A stretch of DNA of 64,000 bases from Bacteroidota bacterium. GTDB taxonomy: Bacteria > Bacteroidota > Bacteroidia > NS11-12g > UBA955. The position numbers were made by a program, and so were the translations under genes. This document shows, one piece after another, positions 9,839-17,766 of this stretch. Position 1 is the first letter of the stretch. Every line of letters begins with the position of its first letter. The stretch spans positions 248,001 through 312,000 of the forward strand of contig JAUXOK010000027.1 of NCBI GenBank assembly GCA_030682255.1, written 5' to 3'. The notes beneath the pieces are model-generated. The model saw only the letters and a program-made list of their open reading frames with translations, did not search any database and was not told where the DNA came from.

Positions 9839-10843
9839 ATGATTTTAAACTCAACAATTCTAGCTCGAGATATAAGCATATCAAAGCTTTGCTTTAATTC
9901 TAAATACACTACTATTTGTAGTGTGAACGGAAAACGGTATCGCTATGGCTTCAATGGCAAGGAAAAAGACAACGAAACCTACGGCGAAGGCAATGCTTAT
10001 GATTTTGGTGCTAGGATTTATGATAGTAGATTGGGTAGGTGGTTGAGTTTAGATCCCTTGATGAAGCGATTTCCATGGCAATCACCTTATTGTTCAATGG
10101 ATAATAATCCTATTGCTAAAATTGACCCGACTGGCATGAGTACTAAAAGTACCCATACTGATAAGGATGGGAATGTTATTGCAGTTATAAATGATGGGGA
10201 TAAGGGTGTTTACAAACATGGAGATAATAAGGATGGTAAGGCTCCAACGCAATATCAAATACAAAAAAGACAAAAAAAACTAGGAACTTCTGCTGGTGGC
10301 AAAAAGATGGGTGAAACATGGACTCTTTTGGGTTTTGCTGATTTTGCAGCTTATGAAAAAGATGGAACAATTAAACCAGCACCTGGAGCAAAAATTGACT
10401 TTAATTCAAATTGGGCAAATGATAAAGTAAAGTCTATTCTTGATAAAAATCCTTCTGCGGGAGCTTATGCTTTAAAAGCACGAATTAATGGTGATTATGA
10501 TATTAAAAAGCAGGCTCCAAATAATAACCCTTATTATGGGTCTCTTCTTTTCGGAAAATTTGCTTCCGCAAGAGACGCAGGAAATTTTACAGCAGTTGCT
10601 GTAGCTCAGAATTCTATTGTTGATAACCAAATATTAGATTATGGTTTCGGTGTGTATAATCAATCGGGAAATGATGTTAATTCGAGTTTAATACAGATTG
10701 TTTGTGATATTTTATTTTTAATTATGCCAGGGACCAATGATCAAGCAGTTTATGAAATTAAGTACACTATAGCCAATGGCGAGGATAAATTATCAAAAGA
10801 TGGAATAGAAGCTGGAAAAGCATATGCTAAAATCAAAAGGTAG
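9839..10843 (+). CDS. Rhs tip 1 (unknown C-terminal domain)
   Basis: A 334-residue Rhs fragment. Residues 1-25 are unique to this copy and not related to the leaders of the other units. The conserved block runs from about residue 26 (ICSVNGKRYRYGFNGK) to the DPTG motif near residue 98. The rest is a unique domain of about 235 residues with LLFGKFASARDAGNF and DYGFGVYN motifs. I recall similar sequences at the C-termini of Bacteroidota Rhs proteins but cannot name the toxin family. No promoter fits in the 15 bp between it and the divergent recombinase. Its partner gene starts 2 bp after the stop. Confidence 0.75.
   Translation: MILNSTILARDISISKLCFNSKYTTICSVNGKRYRYGFNGKEKDNETYGEGNAYDFGARIYDSRLGRWLSLDPLMKRFPWQSPYCSMDNNPIAKIDPTGMSTKSTHTDKDGNVIAVINDGDKGVYKHGDNKDGKAPTQYQIQKRQKKLGTSAGGKKMGETWTLLGFADFAAYEKDGTIKPAPGAKIDFNSNWANDKVKSILDKNPSAGAYALKARINGDYDIKKQAPNNNPYYGSLLFGKFASARDAGNFTAVAVAQNSIVDNQILDYGFGVYNQSGNDVNSSLIQIVCDILFLIMPGTNDQAVYEIKYTIANGEDKLSKDGIEAGKAYAKIKR
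9906..9924. repeat. Perfect 7-bp inverted repeat at the recombinase-proximal Rhs block
   Basis: ACACTAC-TATTT-GTAGTGT is two 7-bp arms around a 5-bp centre. It lies inside the first Rhs block, 82 bp from the recombinase start. The right arm GTAGTGT is present in all nine Rhs blocks, but the full left arm is found only here. Units 5 and 6 keep CTAC-TATTT-GTAG. The dimensions are close to those of tyrosine-recombinase core sites, which is suggestive only. Confidence 0.55.
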
Positions 10844-10845
10844 GT

Positions 10846-11286
10846 ATGAGAAATTATTTTATATGTATTATTTTTATTGTTTGTTCATGCAATAATAAAA
10901 AAAGTATAGTCTTATATGAACACAATGGCATTTGCATTACTAGAATAGATGAAGGAGTTGTCTCTAAATTTTATTTCGGAAAATTTGATATTAATGATAG
11001 TTTACCCAGTCATTATGTTGAAAGTTCATTTAGTGGTTTAAACAGTGGGATGGATGCTTATTTAATATTTAAACCTAATCATGTTGAATTATTCGTTATA
11101 ATGGCAGATTTTAAAACCAGAGGGGGAATTGAGAATATAAAAATTATAGACAATTGGGTTAATTATAACATTCATGATAAATATAGTGGTAATTATCTCA
11201 ATGTTTTTAGACTGAGTGACCATTTGCCCACAGAGCAAAAAATCAATGCAGATAACAAATCCAATATTCAAGCAACGTATTGGTAG
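10846..11286 (+). CDS. Partner 1: small lipoprotein, candidate immunity
   Basis: A 146-residue protein with a lipoprotein-type N-terminus (CIIFIVCSC at about residues 6-14). The mature domain is not recognised. It starts 2 bp after the Rhs tip stop, so translation is probably coupled, and its stop codon sits in TGGTAG at the unit boundary. By position it is the immunity protein for tip 1. A lipid-anchored immunity protein would imply a toxin acting in the periplasm or envelope. This is inference from arrangement only. Confidence 0.6.
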   Translation: MRNYFICIIFIVCSCNNKKSIVLYEHNGICITRIDEGVVSKFYFGKFDINDSLPSHYVESSFSGLNSGMDAYLIFKPNHVELFVIMADFKTRGGIENIKIIDNWVNYNIHDKYSGNYLNVFRLSDHLPTEQKINADNKSNIQATYW

Positions 11287-11439
11287 CGATATAGTTAGTG
11301 TTTCAGAGGTGTTGATGTTAAAAACATTTAATTTATAAACAAACTATTATCTTCTCTAAACTAATAATAAACCAGTGCACAGAAACCACCCACAAATACC
11401 GATAAAAAACACCCAAGACAATCATTCTATTTGTAGTGT
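11283..11439 (+). repeat. Inter-cassette spacer 1-2
   Basis: Runs from the degenerate boundary heptamer (GTAGCGA at 11283, TTAGTGT at 11295) to the exact GTAGTGT at 11433-11439 in the next Rhs block. It contains the spacer-family element TTTCAGAGGTGTTGATGTT. No good TAnnTTTG box is present, so the promoter seen in other spacers looks decayed here. Confidence 0.55.
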
Positions 11440-12214
11440 GAATGGAAAAAGGTATCGCTACGGCTTTAACGGCAAAGAAAAAGACAACGAAACCTACGGA
11501 GAAGGCAATGCCTATGATTTTGGCGCAAGGATATATGATAGTAGGTTGGGTAGGTTTCTTAGTTCTGATCCTAAAGAAATGGAATATCCTTGGCAAAGCA
11601 CCTTTGCGTATTTTAAAAATTGTCCAATTTCAACAATAGATTTTGAAGGTATGGGAGAAAAACCAAGTTCAGGACTTAAAAGTAATGATGAGACTGAAAA
11701 TGATGATAAAACGGCAGGAGATTTGCTTGATCAAAACAATCAGAAACCACCCAAAACTCCACTTATAACAAGAACAAAAGTTAAATTAGTAAACGCAATA
11801 TCAATTAATTCTGGCATAAGAACAAACACTAGTTTTTCATCAAGCTTTAGAGTAAAAGGCAAGAATGCTGTTCAACTAACTTTTTTTGCAGATGGCGAAC
11901 CAGATCAACTTGAAGTATACAAAGTTTATTTTTTTGTAATTCGGTCTAGAATTATAAACACAGGAATGATGATAAACAATTATCAAACAAGATTAAAAAA
12001 AGGCCGATATTTTGTAAAAGTTACACCAGGAACAACTTCGAGTCGTACTACTTATCTTATTAATATTCAAGGTACGTTGATTAAACGAAAAGAAGTAAAA
12101 TATTATAAAAATAGGATAGGTGTTAGAAAAAAAACAAAATCTATAACTCACACATTTAAGGACTTTCCCGATGAAGAAAAGTCTAAACAAAAATCAAGAT
12201 ATGAACCTAAATAA
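11375..12214 (+). CDS. Rhs tip 2 (unknown basic C-terminal domain)
   Basis: A 279-residue Rhs fragment starting with GTG. The leader (VHRNHPQIPIKNTQDNHS, initiator Met) is shared almost exactly with tip 8 on the other strand and differs from tips 3-7. The Rhs block ends with RLGRFLSSDP and a diverged DFEG motif instead of DPDG. The remaining 190 or so residues are Lys/Arg-rich with a likely beta-rich core (VKLVNAISINSGIRTN, YFVKVTPGTTSSRTTYLI). No catalytic motif was recognised. The partner overlaps its 3' end by 14 bp if it starts at 12201. Confidence 0.7.
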   Translation: MHRNHPQIPIKNTQDNHSICSVNGKRYRYGFNGKEKDNETYGEGNAYDFGARIYDSRLGRFLSSDPKEMEYPWQSTFAYFKNCPISTIDFEGMGEKPSSGLKSNDETENDDKTAGDLLDQNNQKPPKTPLITRTKVKLVNAISINSGIRTNTSFSSSFRVKGKNAVQLTFFADGEPDQLEVYKVYFFVIRSRIINTGMMINNYQTRLKKGRYFVKVTPGTTSSRTTYLINIQGTLIKRKEVKYYKNRIGVRKKTKSITHTFKDFPDEEKSKQKSRYEPK

Positions 12215-12761
12215 GTTTAAATACGTGAAATATATAGCTATATTTTTGTTGATAATAATAATTAGTTGCCAAAATAATAAAATTATTTATAGAGATGATT
12301 TACTCCAAATTAAAAATAAAGATTTTTTCTCAAACTCTTATACTATAGCTTATGATTCTAAAAACATCCTTAATAAAAATAATTGGGAGTTGTTGTTTTA
12401 TTCAGTTGATAATAAGAAAATGGTTAACTATGTTGATTCAAGTATGTTATCTTTCAGGCTTATTAATGATTCAAATGTTTTAATCAAGCATAACAAAAGT
12501 GATTCATTTTCTGTTAAATATTATAAATACAATAAATATTACAACTTTCCACCTGATACTGTATTTTTAAAATATTTTAATTTAGATAGCTCATACTTAG
12601 AAGATTTTATGTATGTTTCAATAATTAACAATAATAAAGTCGAAATAGATTTAGGAACAATAAGCAAGAATTATTTAACGATGAATATCAGGGTTAGTTC
12701 TCTTATTTTAAAGGGAAAACCAAGGAAGTTTTCTTTGTGTTTTAAACGAAAACAATGGTAG
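12201..12761 (+). CDS. Partner 2: lipoprotein, candidate immunity
   Basis: About 186 residues from the ATG at 12201 (MNLNKFKYVKYIAIF), chosen because it places a lipobox (IIIISC) after a normal signal peptide. An upstream in-frame ATG at 12171 would add ten residues. The mature domain is very Asn/Lys/Tyr-rich and not recognised. Start and tip stop overlap (ATG inside the tip 3' end), and the stop TAG is part of GGTAGTGT at the boundary. Candidate immunity protein by position. Confidence 0.6.
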   Translation: MNLNKFKYVKYIAIFLLIIIISCQNNKIIYRDDLLQIKNKDFFSNSYTIAYDSKNILNKNNWELLFYSVDNKKMVNYVDSSMLSFRLINDSNVLIKHNKSDSFSVKYYKYNKYYNFPPDTVFLKYFNLDSSYLEDFMYVSIINNNKVEIDLGTISKNYLTMNIRVSSLILKGKPRKFSLCFKRKQW

Positions 12762-12918
12762 TGTAAATTGTCGGGTGGTTAGTGCAATAAATGTGTTAAT
12801 ATTGAAAAATAGCATTTATTAAACATTTTATTATATTTGCTTATCTAAAAATATTGCTAAATACTCATTTTAAAATACAGCCCAAATACCATCGTTATAA
12901 AGCTCCTATTTGTAGTGT
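12758..12918 (+). repeat. Inter-cassette spacer 2-3
   Basis: Bounded by exact GTAGTGT copies at 12758-12764 and 12912-12918, 154 bp apart. It contains the spacer family sequence TGTGTTAATATTGAAAAAT, a TATATTTG box and the class A leader (TTG-CTA-AAT-ACT-CAT). Confidence 0.65.
12832..12839 (+). promoter_or_regulatory. Cassette promoter box, unit 3
   Basis: TATATTTG matches TAnnTTTG and is followed 14 bp later by the TTG start of tip 3. The nearest TTG upstream is 27 bp away, longer than the usual 17-23 bp spacing, so the -33 element is uncertain. Confidence 0.5.
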
Positions 12919-13879
12919 GAACGGAAAACGGTATCGCTACGGCTTTAACGGCAAGGAAAAAGACAATGAAACCTACGGAGAAGGCAATGCCTATGACTTT
13001 GGTGCAAGGATATATGATAGTAGGTTGGGTAGGTGGTTGAGTTTGGATCCGTTGATGGAAAAGTATCCAAGTTTTAGCCCATATAATTTTGCGGGTTGTT
13101 CGCCAATTACTTTTTATGATGCTGATGGTCGTATAATAATGGTAAACTATACAGATGCTAACGGAACATCTAAATCATTTCAATATACACCTGGAATTGC
13201 TCCTACAGACAAAGACGCCATTAAAGATAAATGTGTTATGAGACTCCATGAGGCTATAACTTACAATATGAATACAGAAAAAGGAAAAGAGGTTTGGAGC
13301 GCTTTAAATAGTTCTGAGGGTGTTCTGTATATTAATTTTATAGAAAATTCTACAAGCACAGCTCCTCAAGATAAATTTATAGGAGAACCCACAAAGAAAA
13401 CAGATGATGGAAAAAGAATTATTGGGACAATTAATTGGGATCCGTTTAGTTCAATTATGGTAGATGACAATGGATATGCAGGAAATGGTATATCTATTAA
13501 AGGTTCCTATGCACCTTCAACAAATTTAATTCATGAAGCAGGACACGCAATGAAATACAATAAATGTCAAATTGATAAAACAATTCTACAATTTAATGAT
13601 GATAATTTAGATGGATCAGATGAACGATATGGTAGTAAAGAAGAGAGGAGGAATACTGAAGAAGTTGAACATGTTTACTTAAGGCAAATAAATGCTTGGG
13701 AGAAGCTAAATAGCAAAACTCCAAGTTATCAACCTTTAAGATTTAACCATTGGGCTTCTGTTCATAAACGAGATTTAAAAGCAGGTGTTAATAAAGTTGA
13801 TATGGATGTGTGGAATAGGTATAAAATAAAGTTTGAAGAAAAATGTGGAAAGAGTGATGATCCTGATTGTAATCAATAA
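12854..13879 (+). CDS. Rhs tip 3 with HExxH metallopeptidase-like domain
   Basis: A 341-residue Rhs fragment with TTG start and class A leader (LNTHFKIQPKYHRYKAPICS), then the conserved block to SLDPL and DADG. The unique C-terminal domain carries a zincin motif (NLIHEAGHAMKYNK; His-Glu-Ala-Gly-His), followed about 30 residues later by an acidic segment (SKEERRNTEEVEHVY) that could supply the third zinc ligand. It is therefore probably a metallopeptidase effector acting on a protein or envelope target. The partner begins 24 bp downstream. Confidence 0.75.
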   Translation: MLNTHFKIQPKYHRYKAPICSVNGKRYRYGFNGKEKDNETYGEGNAYDFGARIYDSRLGRWLSLDPLMEKYPSFSPYNFAGCSPITFYDADGRIIMVNYTDANGTSKSFQYTPGIAPTDKDAIKDKCVMRLHEAITYNMNTEKGKEVWSALNSSEGVLYINFIENSTSTAPQDKFIGEPTKKTDDGKRIIGTINWDPFSSIMVDDNGYAGNGISIKGSYAPSTNLIHEAGHAMKYNKCQIDKTILQFNDDNLDGSDERYGSKEERRNTEEVEHVYLRQINAWEKLNSKTPSYQPLRFNHWASVHKRDLKAGVNKVDMDVWNRYKIKFEEKCGKSDDPDCNQ

Positions 13880-13903
13880 GAATTTTTTTTTAAATAAATC
13901 AAA

Positions 13904-14671
13904 ATGAAAGCTACAATTTTAGTAATTATATTTTTGATTAAAGTAGATGCATTCTCTCAAATAGATAATTGTGAAGATATAGGATATCCTTCAAAAGACA
14001 CTTTATCCTTGAAAAATTTTAGATTTAAATTAGTGCATTTTTACAATACTCAGTACCCTTATAAAATTAAATTTGAAATTGTAAATAATAATATTTTTTT
14101 ACAACAGGATTCATTTAATAAAAACCGATTAATATTTATTTCAAATACAAATAAAGATACTATTTTTAATTTTCCATGTATTCCATTAACAAATACTTAT
14201 ATTGATACTATAAATAAGTTATTAATAGGAATATCAGGATTTAAATCATGGAATGTTTTGGTTTTTGACTTTAATGGCAGAGTTTTATTGTCAAAAAAAT
14301 TCTCACCAATAGAAGCAAAACTAACTAAAATTCAATACAATAAATTTAAAAAAAAGTTTCCATCTACAAACAATAAATTCAGAGAATTAAATAGTATAAA
14401 TTTTAATTCAAATTATTACTTCATTGATTTTTTAGGAATTAGAAATTCTGATTCTTCTGCATGGTGTTTTTTAAGTAAATATGCTGTTCAAAATCATTTA
14501 TGTCCATTATTGAAGGTTTCAACTGGATACTATTTGGATTGTTGCTTAAATCGTTCTAACCCGTTCAAAAAAATTGAGGTTGACAAACAGGGCAATAAGT
14601 TTTTAATATTAAATAACTATACTGGTGGAACAATAAAATTAAAAATAGACAATGGAACTAGTAAATTTTAA
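13904..14671 (+). CDS. Partner 3: secreted protein, candidate immunity
   Basis: A 255-residue protein with a signal peptide (ILVIIFLIKVDAFSQ) cleaved near residue 19 by signal peptidase I, so periplasmic or exported. The mature domain is unrecognised, with several Cys (for example LDCCLNR). It follows the metallopeptidase-like tip by 24 bp and ends just before the boundary heptamer at 14680. By position it may block tip 3. Confidence 0.55.
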   Translation: MKATILVIIFLIKVDAFSQIDNCEDIGYPSKDTLSLKNFRFKLVHFYNTQYPYKIKFEIVNNNIFLQQDSFNKNRLIFISNTNKDTIFNFPCIPLTNTYIDTINKLLIGISGFKSWNVLVFDFNGRVLLSKKFSPIEAKLTKIQYNKFKKKFPSTNNKFRELNSINFNSNYYFIDFLGIRNSDSSAWCFLSKYAVQNHLCPLLKVSTGYYLDCCLNRSNPFKKIEVDKQGNKFLILNNYTGGTIKLKIDNGTSKF

Positions 14672-14679
14672 GATTAGGA

Positions 14680-14868
14680 GTAGTGTTGGTATTACATCAG
14701 ATGGTTTGTAAAACAAATTCTTCGACTGCACCTAGTATAAGTGTGGTAATATTGAAAAATAGCATTTTTTAAACATTTTATTATATTTGCTTATCTAAAA
14801 ATATTGTTAAATACCCAACTTAAAATACAGCCCAAACACCCTAATTTTAAAACTCCTATTTGTAGTGT
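14680..14868 (+). repeat. Inter-cassette spacer 3-4
   Basis: Exact GTAGTGT copies at 14680-14686 and 14862-14868 bound a 182-bp spacer. It includes GTGGTAATATTGAAAAATAG, a TATATTTG box and the class A leader. Its central part is nearly identical to spacer 2-3. Confidence 0.65.
14782..14789 (+). promoter_or_regulatory. Cassette promoter box, unit 4
   Basis: TATATTTG is in the same place as in unit 3, with 14 bp to the TTG start of tip 4. Confidence 0.5.
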
Positions 14869-15829
14869 GAATGGAAAAAGGTATAAATATGGCTTTAATG
14901 GGCAGGAAAAAGACAATGAGATTGCAGGAGAAGGAAACATATACACAGCAGAGTATTGGGAGTATGATAGCAGATTAGGTCGAAGATGGAATTTGGATTT
15001 TTGTTATAAATTATATTGTTCGAATTATTCTGTTTTACATAATAAACCACTTACTAATATTGATCCAAATGGTGATGACGATTATTATAATGAACATGGA
15101 AAATATTTATATACTGATACAAAAACATCTAATGATATTAGAATAATAAGTCAAGACAATTTTGATAGAATTAATTTATTGCATAATTTAGTTTTAAATG
15201 ATAAGACAACTTCAAATCTAGAAGTAATTTCAAAGTTAGATGAATTTAGTAAAGTAGCGATAATTGATATACCATCAGAACAACTTGATAATTTATGGAA
15301 TGAATCCTTTATTATGACTGAAGAAGGTAGAAGAAAAGTTGAACAAAATATTATGATTGTGTTAGATTTGTCAAATGAAGAAAAACCTAAAATAGTAGCA
15401 ATACAAACACCTGACGAAAATAATGGGCCCGATTATTCTAGATTTAAATATCATGAATCACCTTCAGGTTTAAAAACATATAATGGTTCTCCTTTATTAG
15501 GTTCAGCCCATACACATCCTAATGCAGGCTTAGGCTGGGCTGTCAATGTTGCTGGCAATAGTGGTTGTGAAAACTTATCTTGTGATGGAGGTGTTGCATT
15601 AAATGTTAATTTTCCTATCTTTAATTTGTATGGACCAAGTTTGCATCCTGATAGCCCTACTCCAAAGATTGATATGCATCATCCTATTGACAAAAATAAA
15701 AGTATAGAAAATTTAGGTTCATATAATGATGGAAATAAATTAGGTAGGACAGCATTAGAAGTTAATGGAGGAACACCTAAAAATAAAAATGAACATCAGG
15801 TAAAGCCACCTTTTGCAGTTGGAAATTAG
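14804..15829 (+). CDS. Rhs tip 4 with HxHP (JAB-like?) motif
   Basis: A 341-residue Rhs fragment, TTG start, class A leader. Its Rhs block is the variant form shared with tip 7 (FNGQEKDNEIAGEGN, EYDSRLGRRWN). The unique domain contains LLGSAHTHPNAGLGW and later YGPSLHPDSPTP, which recall the HxHP...D metal site of JAB/MPN isopeptidases. The spacing is unusual and a zinc-dependent function is not proven. A preceding stretch (KFSKVAIIDIP-like) may be part of the fold. The partner gene follows by 2 bp. Confidence 0.7.
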   Translation: MLNTQLKIQPKHPNFKTPICSVNGKRYKYGFNGQEKDNEIAGEGNIYTAEYWEYDSRLGRRWNLDFCYKLYCSNYSVLHNKPLTNIDPNGDDDYYNEHGKYLYTDTKTSNDIRIISQDNFDRINLLHNLVLNDKTTSNLEVISKLDEFSKVAIIDIPSEQLDNLWNESFIMTEEGRRKVEQNIMIVLDLSNEEKPKIVAIQTPDENNGPDYSRFKYHESPSGLKTYNGSPLLGSAHTHPNAGLGWAVNVAGNSGCENLSCDGGVALNVNFPIFNLYGPSLHPDSPTPKIDMHHPIDKNKSIENLGSYNDGNKLGRTALEVNGGTPKNKNEHQVKPPFAVGN

Positions 15830-15831
15830 AT

Positions 15832-16278
15832 ATGAAAATCTTGTATAAACTTTTAATAATTATGATTTTTTCTCTCTTTAAAAATGAAGAGAAAAATTTT
15901 GATCAAAAACAAAGAAAGATACTTTATTTTGGAGATTCTGTATGTTATTATACAAATTTGAAAATAAATTCGTATTTAAATGATGAAGGTAGACAAAAGT
16001 TAAATTCTAACAAAGAATTATTTTATATATATTTAACATGTAATAAATCAAATTATAATTTATATTTGTTTGATGATACTAGTTTTATAAATAATGTTTT
16101 TTCAAATTCAATTTATGACTTTAATTTGGATAAAAACACTAAAATTCCAATCATTACTGATTTTGATATTAATTTTGATTCAAAATATGGTGAAATTAAT
16201 AATAAGGAAATTACTGTGAGATTAATTCATAAAATTCCTATAATATTTGATAAAAAAGGTAAAATAATTAGGAGGTAG
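15832..16278 (+). CDS. Partner 4: small exported protein, candidate immunity
   Basis: A 148-residue, very AT-rich gene whose product begins with a short hydrophobic stretch (LYKLLIIMIFSLF) that could be a signal peptide or anchor. The mature part is unrecognised. It starts 2 bp after tip 4 and ends with AGG-AGG-TAG inside the boundary GGTAGTGT. Candidate immunity protein by position only. Confidence 0.55.
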   Translation: MKILYKLLIIMIFSLFKNEEKNFDQKQRKILYFGDSVCYYTNLKINSYLNDEGRQKLNSNKELFYIYLTCNKSNYNLYLFDDTSFINNVFSNSIYDFNLDKNTKIPIITDFDINFDSKYGEINNKEITVRLIHKIPIIFDKKGKIIRR

Positions 16279-16469
16279 TGTGAAAGCAAGTATTTCAGTT
16301 GGGTAGTATTACAAATACTTCGATTGAGCTTATTGCAAATGTTTTAGATTAGAAAAATAATATTTATTAAAAAACATTTTATTATGTTTGCTAAACTAAA
16401 AATATTGCTAAATACTCATTTTAAAATACAGCCCAAACGCCCTAATTTTAAATCTACTATTTGTAGTGT
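16275..16469 (+). repeat. Inter-cassette spacer 4-5
   Basis: Exact GTAGTGT copies at 16275-16281 and 16463-16469 are 188 bp apart. The first half has drifted from the other spacers. The second half (ATTTTATTATGTTTGCTAA onward) is clearly homologous, with the class A leader. Confidence 0.6.
16383..16390 (+). promoter_or_regulatory. Cassette promoter box, unit 5
   Basis: TATGTTTG fits TAnnTTTG and lies 14 bp before the conserved TTG at 16405, as in units 3, 4, 6 and 7. An ATG at 16384 falls inside this box and is unlikely to be the start. Confidence 0.5.
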
Positions 16470-17340
16470 GAACGGAAAAAGGTATAAATATGGCTTCAAT
16501 GGCAAGGAAAAAGACAACGAAACCTATGGCGAAGGCAATGCGTATGACTTTGGTGCTAGGATATATGATAGTAGGTTGGGTAGGTGGTTGAGTTTAGATC
16601 CTGCTTTTAGAGATTATGCTTCAATTTCTCCTTATGTAGGTTTCGGTAATAACCCATTTGTATTTATTGATCCTGACGGCGAACGATTATATTTTGTTGG
16701 TGGTGCTAATAATGACCAAGATGGTTGGAACTATATAAATAGGTTTAAAAATATTTTTACTTCAAAAGGTATTGAAGGCTTTACCAGAATTAATGCTTCA
16801 GGAGGAAAAATAAAAGATATTGCATTTACTGCCTCTTATAAAAATTTCTCTCACGTAGGGCAACATATTGTAAAAACTGATAAAGGTTTAGAATTAAAAT
16901 TAAAGCGAAGAGATCATGTCCAAATAACAAAAGCAGTTAATGTCATTTTAGCTGATTTAAAGGCAAATCCTTTAAAAGATGGTGAACAATTAAATCTAGC
17001 AGGTTATAGTTATGGCAGTGTTTTACAAGCACATGTAGCACTAAGATTAGCAGATCAAGGAATAAAAGTTAATAATCTTATTTTAGTTGGTAGTCCTATA
17101 TCTGATAAATCTGAACTTTACAAAGCATTAACAACAAACGAGAATATTTGTAAAGTTATCAGACATGATATAAAGGGCGATAAACTAAGTAATCCACAAT
17201 CAGAAAAAGAATTTATTGAAGGCGGAAAACAAAATTCAACTGATACAGGTCCACATTTTGATTTAGCTAGACCTGGAGCTGAAGCAGATAAAAAGATTGG
17301 TGAACTTGGAGATAAACTGAAAACAGAGGGCGTGAAATGA
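16405..17340 (+). CDS. Rhs tip 5 with alpha/beta-hydrolase (lipase-like) domain
   Basis: About 311 residues from the conserved TTG at 16405; an in-frame ATG at 16384 gives 318. After the class A leader and Rhs block (to SLDPAFRDYA and DPDG) comes an alpha/beta-hydrolase-like domain. It has the nucleophile elbow GYSYGS (Gly-Tyr-Ser-Tyr-Gly) in LNLAGYSYGSVLQAHVAL, followed by a strand NNLILVGSPIS. Asp in RHDIKGDKLS and His in TGPHFDLARPG are candidates for the rest of the triad. A lipase or other esterase effector is likely. The partner start overlaps its stop (ATGA) and encodes a membrane protein, which fits a membrane-lipid target. Confidence 0.78.
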   Translation: MLNTHFKIQPKRPNFKSTICSVNGKRYKYGFNGKEKDNETYGEGNAYDFGARIYDSRLGRWLSLDPAFRDYASISPYVGFGNNPFVFIDPDGERLYFVGGANNDQDGWNYINRFKNIFTSKGIEGFTRINASGGKIKDIAFTASYKNFSHVGQHIVKTDKGLELKLKRRDHVQITKAVNVILADLKANPLKDGEQLNLAGYSYGSVLQAHVALRLADQGIKVNNLILVGSPISDKSELYKALTTNENICKVIRHDIKGDKLSNPQSEKEFIEGGKQNSTDTGPHFDLARPGAEADKKIGELGDKLKTEGVK

Positions 17341-17618
17341 TTATGAAGAAAATAATGCTTATCGCAATGCTTTGTGTTTTTATATACTTGATTTTAGTAC
17401 TTTTATTTTATTTTGTTAGTGTCTTTATGGTAAGTTGGGGCGGAGATACTCCATGGTATTTAAGTTTTTTTTTATTTTTGCAAGATAAACCGTTCGATTT
17501 GGTCAGAGCAAATGGAGAAATTAAAATGAGTTTAATATTTATTAACGCTTTGTTTTGGACGTTATGCATTGCTGGCTTACTCTTTTTTGCGCTTTGGTTT
17601 ATGAATAAAATTAGGTAG
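17337..17618 (+). CDS. Partner 5: two-helix membrane protein, candidate immunity
   Basis: A 93-residue protein with two membrane spans, about residues 5-30 (MLIAMLCVFIYLILVLLFYF) and 68-88 (FWTLCIAGLLFFALWF), separated by a short loop. Its ATG overlaps the tip 5 stop by 4 bp (ATGA), so translation is coupled. Its stop is the TAG of AGGTAGTGT. Integral-membrane immunity proteins are common for membrane-targeting effectors, which fits the hydrolase tip. Not recognised by family. Confidence 0.62.
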   Translation: MIMKKIMLIAMLCVFIYLILVLLFYFVSVFMVSWGGDTPWYLSFFLFLQDKPFDLVRANGEIKMSLIFINALFWTLCIAGLLFFALWFMNKIR

Positions 17619-17766
17619 TGTTACAGATGTGTTGTATTCCAGATACTCTTGTAATATTGATCCCAAATTCTTCAATGTTTGCAGGAGATGATTGTGGATT
17701 TTAACATTGTTTAAATCAAACAGCAAGAATCAACCCATCTGATACACTTACCCTACCCACCACTAC
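17615..17766. repeat. Tail-to-tail junction of the two half-arrays
   Basis: GGTAGTGTTACAGATGTGTTG (17614-17634, +) faces GGTAGTGgtgggtagggtaagtgtatCAGATGGGTTG on the - strand (about 17767 down to 17731). Both cassette-end elements are therefore present in inverted orientation around about 100 bp of unique AT-rich sequence. This is where the + and - half-arrays meet. Confidence 0.6.

Noticed and set aside
16384..16404. ATG at 16384 as the start of Rhs tip 5
   Set aside because: It lies inside the -7-like box. The sister cassettes use the TTG at the equivalent of 16405, 14 bp after the box.
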